DNA from: Paenibacillus sp. SYP-B4298
GTDB lineage: Bacteria; Bacillota; Bacilli; Paenibacillales; Paenibacillaceae
Direction of reading: 5' to 3'
NCBI RefSeq assembly: GCF_027627475.1
Contig: NZ_CP115484.1
Span: 681,501 to 745,500 of the forward strand
DNA length: 64,000 nucleotides
Positions 34,244-42,141 of the stretch are shown one piece after another. The translations under genes were made by a program, and so were the position numbers. Every line of letters begins with the position of its first letter. The first letter of the stretch is position 1. The notes beneath the pieces were generated by a model. The model was not told the DNA's origin and did not search any database. It saw only the letters and a program-made list of their open reading frames with translations.

Positions 34244-34522
34244 ATGAAAAGTAGAGTGGGTTTACTTGTTACGCTATCTGTAATTGCACTGATGTGGGTT
34301 TTGCATACGGCCTCTAAAAACTTTGTAGTCGATCCTGATTTCACAGTGTTTCTTGGGAATAAGGACATTCAACTTCCGAGTATTGCTCTGTGGTTTATGA
34401 TGATTCGTATACATATTATTTTGGCCATTATTGCTCTAATTACCGGCCCCCTTGGTCTTTCTTTAAGCATTAGAATGAAGCGACCTGCTCTGCATCGTTG
34501 GAATGTGCTGGAGGTCATCTAG
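34244..34522 (+). pseudogene. DUF2306 membrane protein, truncated
   Basis: The ATG follows AAGGAGGCGGCA. The 92 residues hold a first membrane helix (VGLLVTLSVIALMWVLHTAS), a loop, and a second helix IHIILAIIALITGPLGLSLS followed by RPALHRWNVLEVI and a stop. DUF2306 proteins continue after the HRW(N) motif with several more helices, about 200 residues in all. The loss of the second half, with an abrupt change at NVLEVI, marks a broken gene. Its Fur-box promoter is intact and may still serve the genes downstream. Confidence 0.65.
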
Positions 34523-34618
34523 GGTGGGGATTGCAGCAAGCTTTAACAGTGTAGGGGTTGTTGAGAAAGTATATCAATTGAATTACAATAGAACTATTAA
34601 TCGCGAAGGAAGTGCACG

Positions 34619-35452
34619 ATGGCGGACGTCTATAAACTTGCGGAGCAGTTCGGAGAAGCGGCAATTGCAATCGACGATATTTATAAATTCATAGTGGAGC
34701 CCGGCGCCGTCATGCGGAACTATGTAACCGAAAAGAACGGTTTTATTATTACGACAAAGGGAAACGCGACCGTTGATTTTAATGATTCGTTATATCATTT
34801 AAGTCCAGGCGTTATTGTGCACGGAGCACCAGATATGACGATTAACGCCAATGTAACGAGCCCTACCTCTTGGGAATATTACTTGATTCTATATGGCTTG
34901 GGGGAAGGGATGCCGCGCAAAGACGCGGAAATCTATACTCATTTCGAGTTGAACACCGGTGTGAACTCCCGCATTCAGGAGTTGCTGCAGATCATGAAGA
35001 GCACGACCGACAGTTCCGACCGAATGAGATATTTGCGTGCCAAGTCGTTGTTTTTTGATGTCCTCTACGAAGTGTTTGTATCCAGTCAATATTGTATCTA
35101 TAGAAAAAGCCAGCAAGCGTCAGTCGTGGAGGCGCAGCAATTTATCCGTTCTCACTTTGCGGAGCATCTGTCGCTCGGGGAGTTGGCGGCCTTGCATGGC
35201 ATGACGGCGGGCAACTTCTCCTATTTATTCCACAAGTATTTCGGAATTCGTCCCATGGATTACCTAACGCAATGCCGTATGAACCAAGCCAAGCAATTGC
35301 TTGCGGCCACCGATCTCCCCGTACAAGAAATTTCTGCTCAGGTGGGTTACTCCGACCCGATGTATTTCAGCCGTGTTTTTAAAAAACATACAGGAACATC
35401 ACCTTCCAGGTTTCCTTCCCGAGCCCGATCCGGGCTTCATATTCGTCCATAA
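34619..35452 (+). CDS. AraC-family regulator of siderophore uptake
   Basis: A 277-residue protein starting behind GAAGGAAG. Residues 1-150 form a cupin-like sensing domain (VEPGAVMRNYVTEKNGFIIT; YHLSPGVIVHGAPDM). Residues about 170-270 hold two helix-turn-helix units: LSLGELAALHGMTAGNFSYL and the second ATDLPVQEISAQVGYSDPMY ending FSRVFKKHTGTSPSRF. The gene stands directly before a Fur-controlled FecCD transporter cluster, so it probably activates it when the cognate siderophore is present; the ligand is unknown. Confidence 0.88.
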   Translation: MADVYKLAEQFGEAAIAIDDIYKFIVEPGAVMRNYVTEKNGFIITTKGNATVDFNDSLYHLSPGVIVHGAPDMTINANVTSPTSWEYYLILYGLGEGMPRKDAEIYTHFELNTGVNSRIQELLQIMKSTTDSSDRMRYLRAKSLFFDVLYEVFVSSQYCIYRKSQQASVVEAQQFIRSHFAEHLSLGELAALHGMTAGNFSYLFHKYFGIRPMDYLTQCRMNQAKQLLAATDLPVQEISAQVGYSDPMYFSRVFKKHTGTSPSRFPSRARSGLHIRP

Positions 35453-35505
35453 TCTTTTGAGAATCGTGCATGGTTTTGCCTCCTGCCAATCGTTACTATA
35501 TATGT

Positions 35506-35526
35506 TGAGATTGATTATCAATGATA
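35506..35526 (+). promoter_or_regulatory. Fur box before the siderophore permease operon
   Basis: TGAGATTGATTATCAATGAT is a good match to the 19-base Fur box (GATAATGATTATCATTATC). It overlaps the region just upstream of the first permease gene. Confidence 0.8.
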
Positions 35527-35541
35527 GTGCAAGGAGGATGG

Positions 35542-36603
35542 ATGAGACTGCAACCAGGGCTTGATGGAAATGAACGATCGATCGATCCGGCATCGCTTGC
35601 CGTTGCCGCCCGGTCCAAGGCTTTGCGGCCGATGCTCGTTATTGCAGCCGGGCTTGTTGTATTGCTGATAAGCTGTGTTTTTTCGTTGCATTCCGGTAAC
35701 TTCGACGGCAGCGTTGGAGATACCTGGAATGCAGTCTTTCATTACCAGTCCAATGATTCTTTTCGTCAAATCGTGTGGGAGCTCAGGCTGCCCAGAATGT
35801 TGGCCGCTGCCGCCGTAGGGGCGTGTCTGGCCGTATCCGGCGCTCTTATGCAGGGGCTCACAAGAAATCCGCTCGCGGATCCCTCTATTCTTGGAGTCAC
35901 GCAGGGCTCTACCTTGGCTATGGCATTGGGACTTGCGTTTGCCCCCGCTCTCTCCAACTACAGCTTGATGTTTATCTCTTTTATAGGGGCAGGGGTCGGA
36001 GTCGGCTTCGTTATCCTGATCGGCATGTTTTCCCGCAACGGGATGACGCCCGTCCGGCTCCTTCTCGCGGGAATGGCGATGGGCACCCTGCTGGGCTCGC
36101 TTGCTACGGCAATCGCTATTCATTACGATGTAGCGCGCATACTGGCTTTCTGGTTTGCAGGAGGCGTCGCGGGCGTTAGCTGGAATCAACTGGAGGCCTT
36201 GCTGCCCGCTTTTGTCATCGGAGTCGTTCTTGCGATGCTGTTAGCCAGATCCGTTACGCTAATCAGCTTGGACGAAAGTACGGCACAAGGGCTGGGAGCC
36301 AATCTGACGCTGATTAGAATCGGAGGGGCGATAGCCGTGTTGCTGCTTACCGGGGCAGCCGTGTCGATCGCCGGCGCGATTTCCTTTGCCGGACTGCTCG
36401 TTCCCCATCTTTGCCGGAAGCTTGTCGGCTATGATTACCGCTATATGATTCCCGGCGCAGCCGTATTCGGTGCGTTGCTGCTAGTCGTGTGCGATATTTT
36501 CACGCGCATGATCTACCCGCCATATGAAACGCCGGTGAGCGTACTTACCGCCATCGTCGGCGCGCCTGTTCTGCTTTATATCGCGCGTCGGCAACGGAGC
36601 TGA
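35542..36603 (+). CDS. FecCD-family iron-siderophore ABC permease 1
   Basis: A 353-residue membrane protein. I place the start at the ATG at 35542, directly after AAGGAGG; a first ATG at 35521 lies inside the Fur box. Family signatures: LRLPRMLAAAAVGACLAVSG, ALMQGLTRNPLADPSILGVT, and SFAGLLVPHLCRKLVGYDYR near the cytoplasmic EAA-like loop. About ten helices. It forms a heterodimer with the next gene product to move Fe(III)-siderophore across the membrane. The next gene starts two bases after its stop. Confidence 0.93.
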   Translation: MRLQPGLDGNERSIDPASLAVAARSKALRPMLVIAAGLVVLLISCVFSLHSGNFDGSVGDTWNAVFHYQSNDSFRQIVWELRLPRMLAAAAVGACLAVSGALMQGLTRNPLADPSILGVTQGSTLAMALGLAFAPALSNYSLMFISFIGAGVGVGFVILIGMFSRNGMTPVRLLLAGMAMGTLLGSLATAIAIHYDVARILAFWFAGGVAGVSWNQLEALLPAFVIGVVLAMLLARSVTLISLDESTAQGLGANLTLIRIGGAIAVLLLTGAAVSIAGAISFAGLLVPHLCRKLVGYDYRYMIPGAAVFGALLLVVCDIFTRMIYPPYETPVSVLTAIVGAPVLLYIARRQRS

Positions 36604-36605
36604 CG

Positions 36606-37643
36606 ATGATGCGTGTCGTGTATGCCTTGCGCAGAAAATCATGGATCATGCCTGTAGGCGTGCTTGTGCTCATTGTTGCCGTTTTCCTGGTTAGTCTCCA
36701 CCTGGGGGCGGTTCGGCTATCGGTGAAGGAAGTATGGCAGGCCTTTAGCGGCAACGGCAGTCCCAAGACCGACATGGTGTTATACGAGCTAAGGCTTCCC
36801 CGCATGCTGCTCTCTTTGATGATCGGAGCATGTCTTAGCGTTGCTGGCACGATTATGCAGGCCGTCACCCGCAACGATATCGCGGATCCTGGAATTCTGG
36901 GCATTACGTCCGGCGCTGGTTTGGGCGTGGTTGTGCTCATCCTTCTTACGAGTGAGGATACAAAAGCCTTGGACACTGTACGTCAGTGGGGCACCGACTC
37001 TGTTGGCGCTTCATCGGTGGCAGCATTCGTCGGCGGGGCGATTGCAGCCCTCCTGATCTATGCTCTTGCTTGGAAGCGAGGAATTGCGCCAACGAGGCTG
37101 TTAATCGTCGGTGTTGCGGTTAACGCCGTACTCGGCGCCGCCATTATCGTCATTCAACTGCTGATGGATAAAGGCGATTTCATGAGGGCGGCCATATGGC
37201 TTTCAGGCAGTATTTGGTCGGCCAATTGGAGCGCCGTGCTGGCTTTGCTTCCCTGGATCGTGCTGCTGCTGGCGGTCATCTACTTTAAGGCCCGCATTTT
37301 AAATGTGCTTAGACTTGGAGATGAGCTTGCACAATCCGCGGGCCTGTCCGTCGAGAAGGAGAGAAGGCATCTGCTGCTAATGGCGGCAGCTTTAACAGGA
37401 GCGGCTGTAGCGGCAGGAGGCGGCATTGCTTTCGTGGGCTTGTTAGCTCCTCATATTGCGAGAAAGCTGGTTGGTCCAAAACATGAGCTGCTGCTGCCGG
37501 TATCCGCTTTAATCGGCGCTCTGCTTCTTCAATTATCCGATATAGTGGGCAAACACGCCCTTGCGCCATCCGAAATCCCCGTCGGACTGGTTGTCGCCAT
37601 ATTGGGGGCGCCTTACTTTATTTTTCTGCTGCTGCGCAAATAA
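36606..37643 (+). CDS. FecCD-family iron-siderophore ABC permease 2
   Basis: A 345-residue partner of the preceding permease, with the same signatures: YELRLPRMLLSLMIGACLSV, IMQAVTRNDIADPGILGITS and IAFVGLLAPHIARKLVGPKH. The spacing of two bases after the first permease indicates coupled translation. About ten helices. No ATPase gene is present in the cluster, so the energy subunit must come from elsewhere, as with the shared FhuC/YusV ATPases of other Bacilli. Confidence 0.93.
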   Translation: MMRVVYALRRKSWIMPVGVLVLIVAVFLVSLHLGAVRLSVKEVWQAFSGNGSPKTDMVLYELRLPRMLLSLMIGACLSVAGTIMQAVTRNDIADPGILGITSGAGLGVVVLILLTSEDTKALDTVRQWGTDSVGASSVAAFVGGAIAALLIYALAWKRGIAPTRLLIVGVAVNAVLGAAIIVIQLLMDKGDFMRAAIWLSGSIWSANWSAVLALLPWIVLLLAVIYFKARILNVLRLGDELAQSAGLSVEKERRHLLLMAAALTGAAVAAGGGIAFVGLLAPHIARKLVGPKHELLLPVSALIGALLLQLSDIVGKHALAPSEIPVGLVVAILGAPYFIFLLLRK

Positions 37644-37670
37644 CAACTATTTGAAAAGAGGAACCTTATT

Positions 37671-38654
37671 ATGTCTGGCAAATTCTTTCGTTTATTAAGT
37701 CCTTTATTGGCCTTCTTGCTGCTCCTGTCCGCCTGCGGTGGAAGCGGGGAGACGACGAACCATTCACCTTCCGGCAATAAGGCTGCAACCGCAGCAAGCG
37801 CTTCGGCTTCAGAATCGCCTTCCACTGGCGACTCGGGTTTTCCCAAGACGGTTACGCACCTAAAGGGAGAGACGACGATCCCCGCCAAGCCGACAAAAAT
37901 AGTGACGACGAACTTCGTGGCCGCCGAGCATTTGATTTCGCTTGGCATCATTCCTCACGGAACGGCTTCGCTTGAACAGCTCGCTATTTTCAAGCTCTAT
38001 GATGAAGAGTTGAACAACAATAAAATTGCAAATCTCGGCACTCCGCTTGATTACGAAGCCGTCGTCAATGCTGCTCCAGACCTGATCATTTCCTTCGATT
38101 GGGATCAGGCGGATTACGGCAAGCTGAGCGCAATCGCGCCTACGATTGTGCTGGATACGACAAAAACCACGAACATCTTCCAGGAAACGTTTGTTTTGTT
38201 GGGAGAAGCAATTAACGAACATGAGGCTTTGGAAACCTTCTTTTCGAAATACAATGCAACCAAAGAAGAGGCCATCGCTGCCCTTAAAGACAACAGGCTG
38301 CAGGGCAAAACGGCTATTTTTATGATGGCTTCCGAAAAAACGAATTATTTGTTTACAGGTCTTAATACGAAGGTGTTCTATGACGAGCTAGGTTTTAAGG
38401 CCATTCCCGATCTGAGCGCAGCTCAGGCCATCGATCTGGAGACGCTGAGAAAATACGACCCCGAAGTTATATTTATCGGCGAGGATTACACCAATCCCAC
38501 AGGTGCGGTAGAAAAGCTTAAGGATAGCGCCGTCTGGCAAACCTTAACCGCGGTAAAAAACAATCATGTGTATGAGACGGACACGTCCATCTTTGGACCC
38601 ATGGCGAGAGGTCAGCAATACGCCCTGGAGTTTATGAGAGACTTACAGCCTTAA
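37671..38654 (+). CDS. Iron-siderophore binding lipoprotein
   Basis: A 327-residue ABC receptor. The signal peptide ends in the lipobox LSAC at residues 20-23, followed by a Ser/Gly/Ala-rich tether. The binding fold begins FPKTVTHLKGETTIPAKPTK, then IVTTNFVAAEHLISLGIIP, the mid-domain APDLIISFDWDQADYGKLSA, and closes AVKNNHVYETDTSIFGPMAR. This is the class III (FepB/FhuD-like) architecture that captures ferric siderophores outside the membrane. It is followed by a paralogue that lacks export signals. Confidence 0.93.
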   Translation: MSGKFFRLLSPLLAFLLLLSACGGSGETTNHSPSGNKAATAASASASESPSTGDSGFPKTVTHLKGETTIPAKPTKIVTTNFVAAEHLISLGIIPHGTASLEQLAIFKLYDEELNNNKIANLGTPLDYEAVVNAAPDLIISFDWDQADYGKLSAIAPTIVLDTTKTTNIFQETFVLLGEAINEHEALETFFSKYNATKEEAIAALKDNRLQGKTAIFMMASEKTNYLFTGLNTKVFYDELGFKAIPDLSAAQAIDLETLRKYDPEVIFIGEDYTNPTGAVEKLKDSAVWQTLTAVKNNHVYETDTSIFGPMARGQQYALEFMRDLQP

Positions 38655-38677
38655 AGGGCACGAAGGAGCGACAACAG

Positions 38678-39529
38678 ATGCCTATTGCGGATGGATTTCC
38701 AAAAACGATACAGCATAGGAGGGGGCAAACGTATTTGAGCCGCAAGCCGCTGCGAATTGCGACGACTAATTTCGTTGCTGCGGAATATTTGATGGCGTTG
38801 GGAATTGCTCCCCATGCGAGCACTTCGCTGTCGGCGCTGGAGGCGTTCCCGATCTACCAGGAAGAGCTGAGTCGCCATTGCATTGTGGATTTGGGTGGTA
38901 ATGTGGACATGGAACGTCTTGCAGCCGTTGCGCCCGACCTGATTATTGCCTTCGATTGGGACCGGAGTGATTATGAGGGGCTGAGCGCAATCGCGCCAAC
39001 GGTTGTGTTCGGCAGCAAGGAGGAAGTTGACTTGTTTGCAACGTACTTAAACCCTATTGCCGAAGCAACGGGGGAGTTGGCGGCCAGAGACACCTTTGTC
39101 GCCCGTTATGAATCTGCTAGCTCGGCGGCGAAAGAAGGGATCGCCGAGGCAGAGAGAGACGGGTTGAGCGCATTGTTCTTAATGGCTTCAAGTACGACCT
39201 TGTATGTGTATACCGGCTGGACAACAAAGGCGTATTACGACGAGCTTGGACTTAAGCGATGTCCCGGGCTGGAGGGTAAAACAACGATCAAATGGGAAGA
39301 ATTGCCGAAATACGATCCCGATATTTTGTTTGTTGCAGGGATGTATCTCGGGCAGCAGGATAATCGTTTCGCGTTGCAGGATAACCCGATCTGGCGGAGC
39401 TTGAAAGCCGTCAAGGACGGGCGGATCTACGAGACGGATGCATCTATCATGGGCCCATTGGCGAAAGGACAGCTGCACGGCATCACCTTTATTAAGGACA
39501 TGCTCGCCATGGACGCCGCCAGGCAATAG
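38678..39529 (+). CDS. Siderophore-binding protein paralogue without signal peptide
   Basis: A 283-residue protein that starts at ATG behind AAGGAG. It aligns with the preceding receptor over its whole length (FPKTIQHRRGQTYLSRKPLR; ATTNFVAAEYLMALGIAPHA; APDLIIAFDWDRSDYEGLSA; VKDGRIYETDASIMGPLAKG), so it arose by tandem duplication. It has no signal peptide and no lipobox: the protein begins right at the first strand of the binding domain. It should therefore be cytoplasmic. A role in binding incoming siderophore or in iron release is possible but is inference. No upstream start that would restore a signal is visible. Confidence 0.85.
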   Translation: MPIADGFPKTIQHRRGQTYLSRKPLRIATTNFVAAEYLMALGIAPHASTSLSALEAFPIYQEELSRHCIVDLGGNVDMERLAAVAPDLIIAFDWDRSDYEGLSAIAPTVVFGSKEEVDLFATYLNPIAEATGELAARDTFVARYESASSAAKEGIAEAERDGLSALFLMASSTTLYVYTGWTTKAYYDELGLKRCPGLEGKTTIKWEELPKYDPDILFVAGMYLGQQDNRFALQDNPIWRSLKAVKDGRIYETDASIMGPLAKGQLHGITFIKDMLAMDAARQ

Positions 39530-39611
39530 TGAGTGTTGAGCAGCTAGCAAAAAAGGACCATCAATTTGAGATCCCTGTAAAACAAATACCGTTTCTGCAA
39601 ACTACAACCTA

Positions 39612-39944
39612 ATGGAACTGACATACCGGATAGACGGGGATTATCTGCTGCCGAATTTCACCAGAAGCTCTTCCATTCGGAAAGTACGGGATGTTGCGGA
39701 AGACATTTCTGAAAACTGAACGAAAGGGCTCCTACGCCCACCTGTTGTTGTCCGAGCAATTGAACTCGCATCTGGCCGAAGTTGACCGGGCAGCGCGTGA
39801 ACAAGCGGAATGGACAATGGAGCGGTTGCTGGAACGGTATCCATCCCGGATAAAGCCGCTTATCCCTTGGACTGGACAAGCCATATGAACGGCCTGAAGC
39901 AACAAGCGGAGGAATTGGCGTTGCGTGAACTGGTCTACAGCTAA
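39612..39944 (+). pseudogene. tnpV: tnpV transposon gene, frameshifted
   Basis: The reading MELTYRIDGDYLLPNF opens like TnpV, a small protein carried by clostridial-type transposons. After about 30 residues the frame changes; YGMLRKTFLKTERKGSYAHL, LLSEQLNSHLAEVDRAAREQ follow in a second frame and HMNGLKQQAEELALRELVYS in a third. All TnpV segments are there in order, so it is a recently decayed copy with at least two frameshifts. Confidence 0.75.
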
Positions 39945-40105
39945 ATAAGCATGGATGGAAAACGGAAGGCAGTGGCCTTCCGTTTTCTCATGAATGAAAC
40001 CATTGACGCATGATCGTGTGATTCCTATTCACTTGGATTCGACGCGGGTGACGGTGACGGATTGAGACTGCCTCTCTTTTTCACGGCGGGTGCCCTGATG
40101 TCAAT

Positions 40106-40180
40106 TCGGACGCTGTCCGAAATTGCAGCAAGCACTGAATTTGGATATCCAAATTCGCTTGCTGCACCGTTACACGGTGC
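40106..40180. repeat. Three consecutive hairpins in the transposon remnant
   Basis: TTCGGAC and GTCCGAA with a three-base loop (about 40106-40122); then GCAGCAAGC (40125-40133), three unpaired bases, the perfect 20-base palindrome GAATTTGGATATCCAAATTC (40137-40156) and GCTTGCTGC (40157-40165); then GCACCGT and ACGGTGC with a three-base loop (40164-40180). No protein of this stretch is supported. It may be a recombination, origin or binding site of the former element. Confidence 0.7.
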
Positions 40181-40233
40181 CATAGAGCACCTGCCGGGAA
40201 CAACAGAAAGGGTTGCTGGAGTCAAGATCGTTT

Positions 40234-40455
40234 CTACGCGCGGGGCGAATAAGGCGTTTTTTGATCGGTACGGCCAAGTAAATAATCAACACTCGTTTGA
40301 TGGAAGTCAGCTAATGCGATTAAGAGCGCTGTCGGAATATCAAGCTTTCCCCGTTCGTAATCGCTGTACGTCCGCTGTTTGCAATTCAGATGCGCGCATA
40401 GCTCCTGTGATAAATCCTTATCTTCACGCATGTTTCGTATTCGTTCGTAGACCAC
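40234..40455 (-). CDS. XRE-family helix-turn-helix regulator
   Basis: A 73-residue protein. The GTG at 40455 is eight bases after GAGGTGA and gives MVYERIRNMREDKDLSQELC; a GTG two codons earlier overlaps that site. Then QRTYSDYERGKLDIPTALLI (recognition helix) and LADFHQTSVDYLLGRTD, the classic end of these regulators. Such small Cro/CI-like proteins control transposons and integrative elements. It lies in a tnpV/recombinase remnant and may be the only intact gene of it. Confidence 0.8.
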   Translation of the reverse strand: MVYERIRNMREDKDLSQELCAHLNCKQRTYSDYERGKLDIPTALLIALADFHQTSVDYLLGRTDQKTPYSPRA

Positions 40456-40471
40456 AAGCACTCACCTCAGG

Positions 40472-40717
40472 ATGAGTATTGTTCAGTGGATAATCCGCTA
40501 TTTCACGGAGCTGCGGAATCTGTTCAATGAATGGTTCGTCCGCGATACCAGTCGGAAGGTCAAGAGCGGCTATCACCAGCGGGCGTTAAACGGCGATTAC
40601 ACGGGAGCATTTGCCCCTTACGGCTACCCCAAGGACGAGCAGAACAAGCACAAGCTGGTTCCCGACGGAAATGTGGCTTTTTCTTTTTATAGCCGTAAAT
40701 TACAATGTGAACAGTAA
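40472..40717 (+). pseudogene. Serine recombinase fragment
   Basis: The segment YFTELRNLFNEWFVRDTSRK, then DYTGAFAPYGYPKDEQNKHK, matches the middle of large serine recombinases (the helix after the catalytic domain and the PYGY motif of the recombinase domain). The catalytic N terminus and the zinc/coiled-coil C terminus are missing; after DGNVAF the sequence departs from the family. It is a scar of the same transposon as tnpV. Confidence 0.7.
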
Positions 40718-41009
40718 CATGATAGGATGATAGCTATGATTGAGGAGTTGTCTAAATAAATATATTAATAGCTCCATTTTTATTGTGACCATGGATCGTT
40801 ATCAACATGAGGCGCAACTTGAAGAGAAATCGATTGAATGGAGCCAGCTTCGCTGAGTGACTGGTGCGGCTGCGATCTGTGGCTCTGGTTTCGAAGGATG
40901 AATATGAAGATAAATACACGATTAGAATTGATTGATTTTCCTCTATACTATGGAGTATTAGAAGTCGCGAATGAATACAAAACTAGGAATACGAAAAGGA
41001 AAAATGCCT

Positions 41010-42038
41010 ATGAAAAAAGTTCTATATAAGAGAGAACCACATATCACCTCATACCCCATCTATGCCAATGTGTTATCCATGTTACCGATTAATGAGTATA
41101 CGGATACATGGATCAATACAAATTTCATTCAATTATTTATTAGAATGAACCCCTTGTATCCAAATGGACTATCCTTTTACTTCCCTTATTTTCTAGAACG
41201 TTGTCCCTTCATTATAATGAACAATATAAGCCGGGATTTTGTGAAGCAAGAGCTCAAGAACGACATGATTAATTTTCTTAAAAATGCTATTAATGAGAAT
41301 AAGTATGTCTATTTTTTTGCAGCCGAATCGCAATTAAGTCTCTCTACCTTTTTTGAGAGGGAGTCTAATTATACGCATGATATTTTTGTTTATGGATATG
41401 ACGATGCAAGCGAAGTGTTTTATATTTCTGGTTCTTTCAATAATGGCAAATATATAAACGGTACATGTACGTTTGCAGAGATGCAAAGAGCACATGACCA
41501 TACAGATTTATCCAAGGATTGGTTAAATGGAATAAGGGTATTTCAATATCAACCCAATGATACTATTATCACCTACTTACCTCACATAGAGGCACAGCTT
41601 AATGAATATGTAAGATCCGAAAATTCAGCTATAAAAATTGGAGAGTATTTTTGTTTTACAGATATTTTCGGGATCAATGTCTATCATGAATTAGTTCATA
41701 TCATCGACACAATGTATACGGAACATCTGCATTTTGAGGATGTGAGATATTTTACTTTTCTATGGGAACACAAAAAATGTATGGTTCAACGTTTAGAGTG
41801 GCTAAGGCAAAGGGAGTTCATTCATTCGGAATCCTTAGAGGGATATATTCAAGAATATCGTCTGATGGAGGAGATGTCGAAAGTACATACATCCCTATTC
41901 ATTAAGTTTCTAGTGAACTCTGATCAGGCGATATTAAAGAAACTATCATTGGAGTTAAAAGAGATCTATAATCGCGAGAAATTAATTTTGACGGAATTGA
42001 TCTGTTTAATCGCTGGTTCTTCTAAGCATGTTAGCTGA
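41010..42038 (+). CDS. BtrH-like protein, unknown function
   Basis: A 342-residue cytoplasmic protein. The ATG at 41010 is nine bases after AAAAGGA; an ATG two codons earlier is too close. The first 200 residues (HITSYPIYANVLSMLPINEY; YVYFFAAESQLSLSTFFERE; HDIFVYGYDDASEVFYISGS; FNNGKYINGTCTFAEMQRA) follow the N-terminal domain of butirosin protein BtrH, a papain-like fold also found beside nonribosomal peptide clusters. The remainder is helical without a match. Codon use is strongly AT-rich, unlike the neighbours, which suggests transfer. A 159-bp copy of its middle lies at 30261. The 292 bases upstream hold only short remnants. Substrate unknown. Confidence 0.6.
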   Translation: MKKVLYKREPHITSYPIYANVLSMLPINEYTDTWINTNFIQLFIRMNPLYPNGLSFYFPYFLERCPFIIMNNISRDFVKQELKNDMINFLKNAINENKYVYFFAAESQLSLSTFFERESNYTHDIFVYGYDDASEVFYISGSFNNGKYINGTCTFAEMQRAHDHTDLSKDWLNGIRVFQYQPNDTIITYLPHIEAQLNEYVRSENSAIKIGEYFCFTDIFGINVYHELVHIIDTMYTEHLHFEDVRYFTFLWEHKKCMVQRLEWLRQREFIHSESLEGYIQEYRLMEEMSKVHTSLFIKFLVNSDQAILKKLSLELKEIYNREKLILTELICLIAGSSKHVS

Positions 42039-42141
42039 GGCTGTCTAACGTAGTTTTCTGCAAGTCTGACATACCAATAGGCAAGCAATCCGTTAACAGC
42101 GTCATGCTTGCCTGTGGCATGTAAGAGCGATAGTCTGATTG

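Noticed and set aside
40025-40225. 66-codon open frame on the minus strand over the hairpins
   Set aside because: The reading reflects the palindrome (EFGYPNS occurs on both strands); no ribosome site and no family.
40062-40475. 137-codon open frame across the hairpin region
   Set aside because: It runs antisense to the XRE gene and through three hairpins, has no ribosome site and no recognisable protein pattern.
40902-41029. 42-codon frame before the BtrH-like gene
   Set aside because: AT-rich chance frame without a ribosome site; it overlaps the start of the BtrH-like gene and shows no family.
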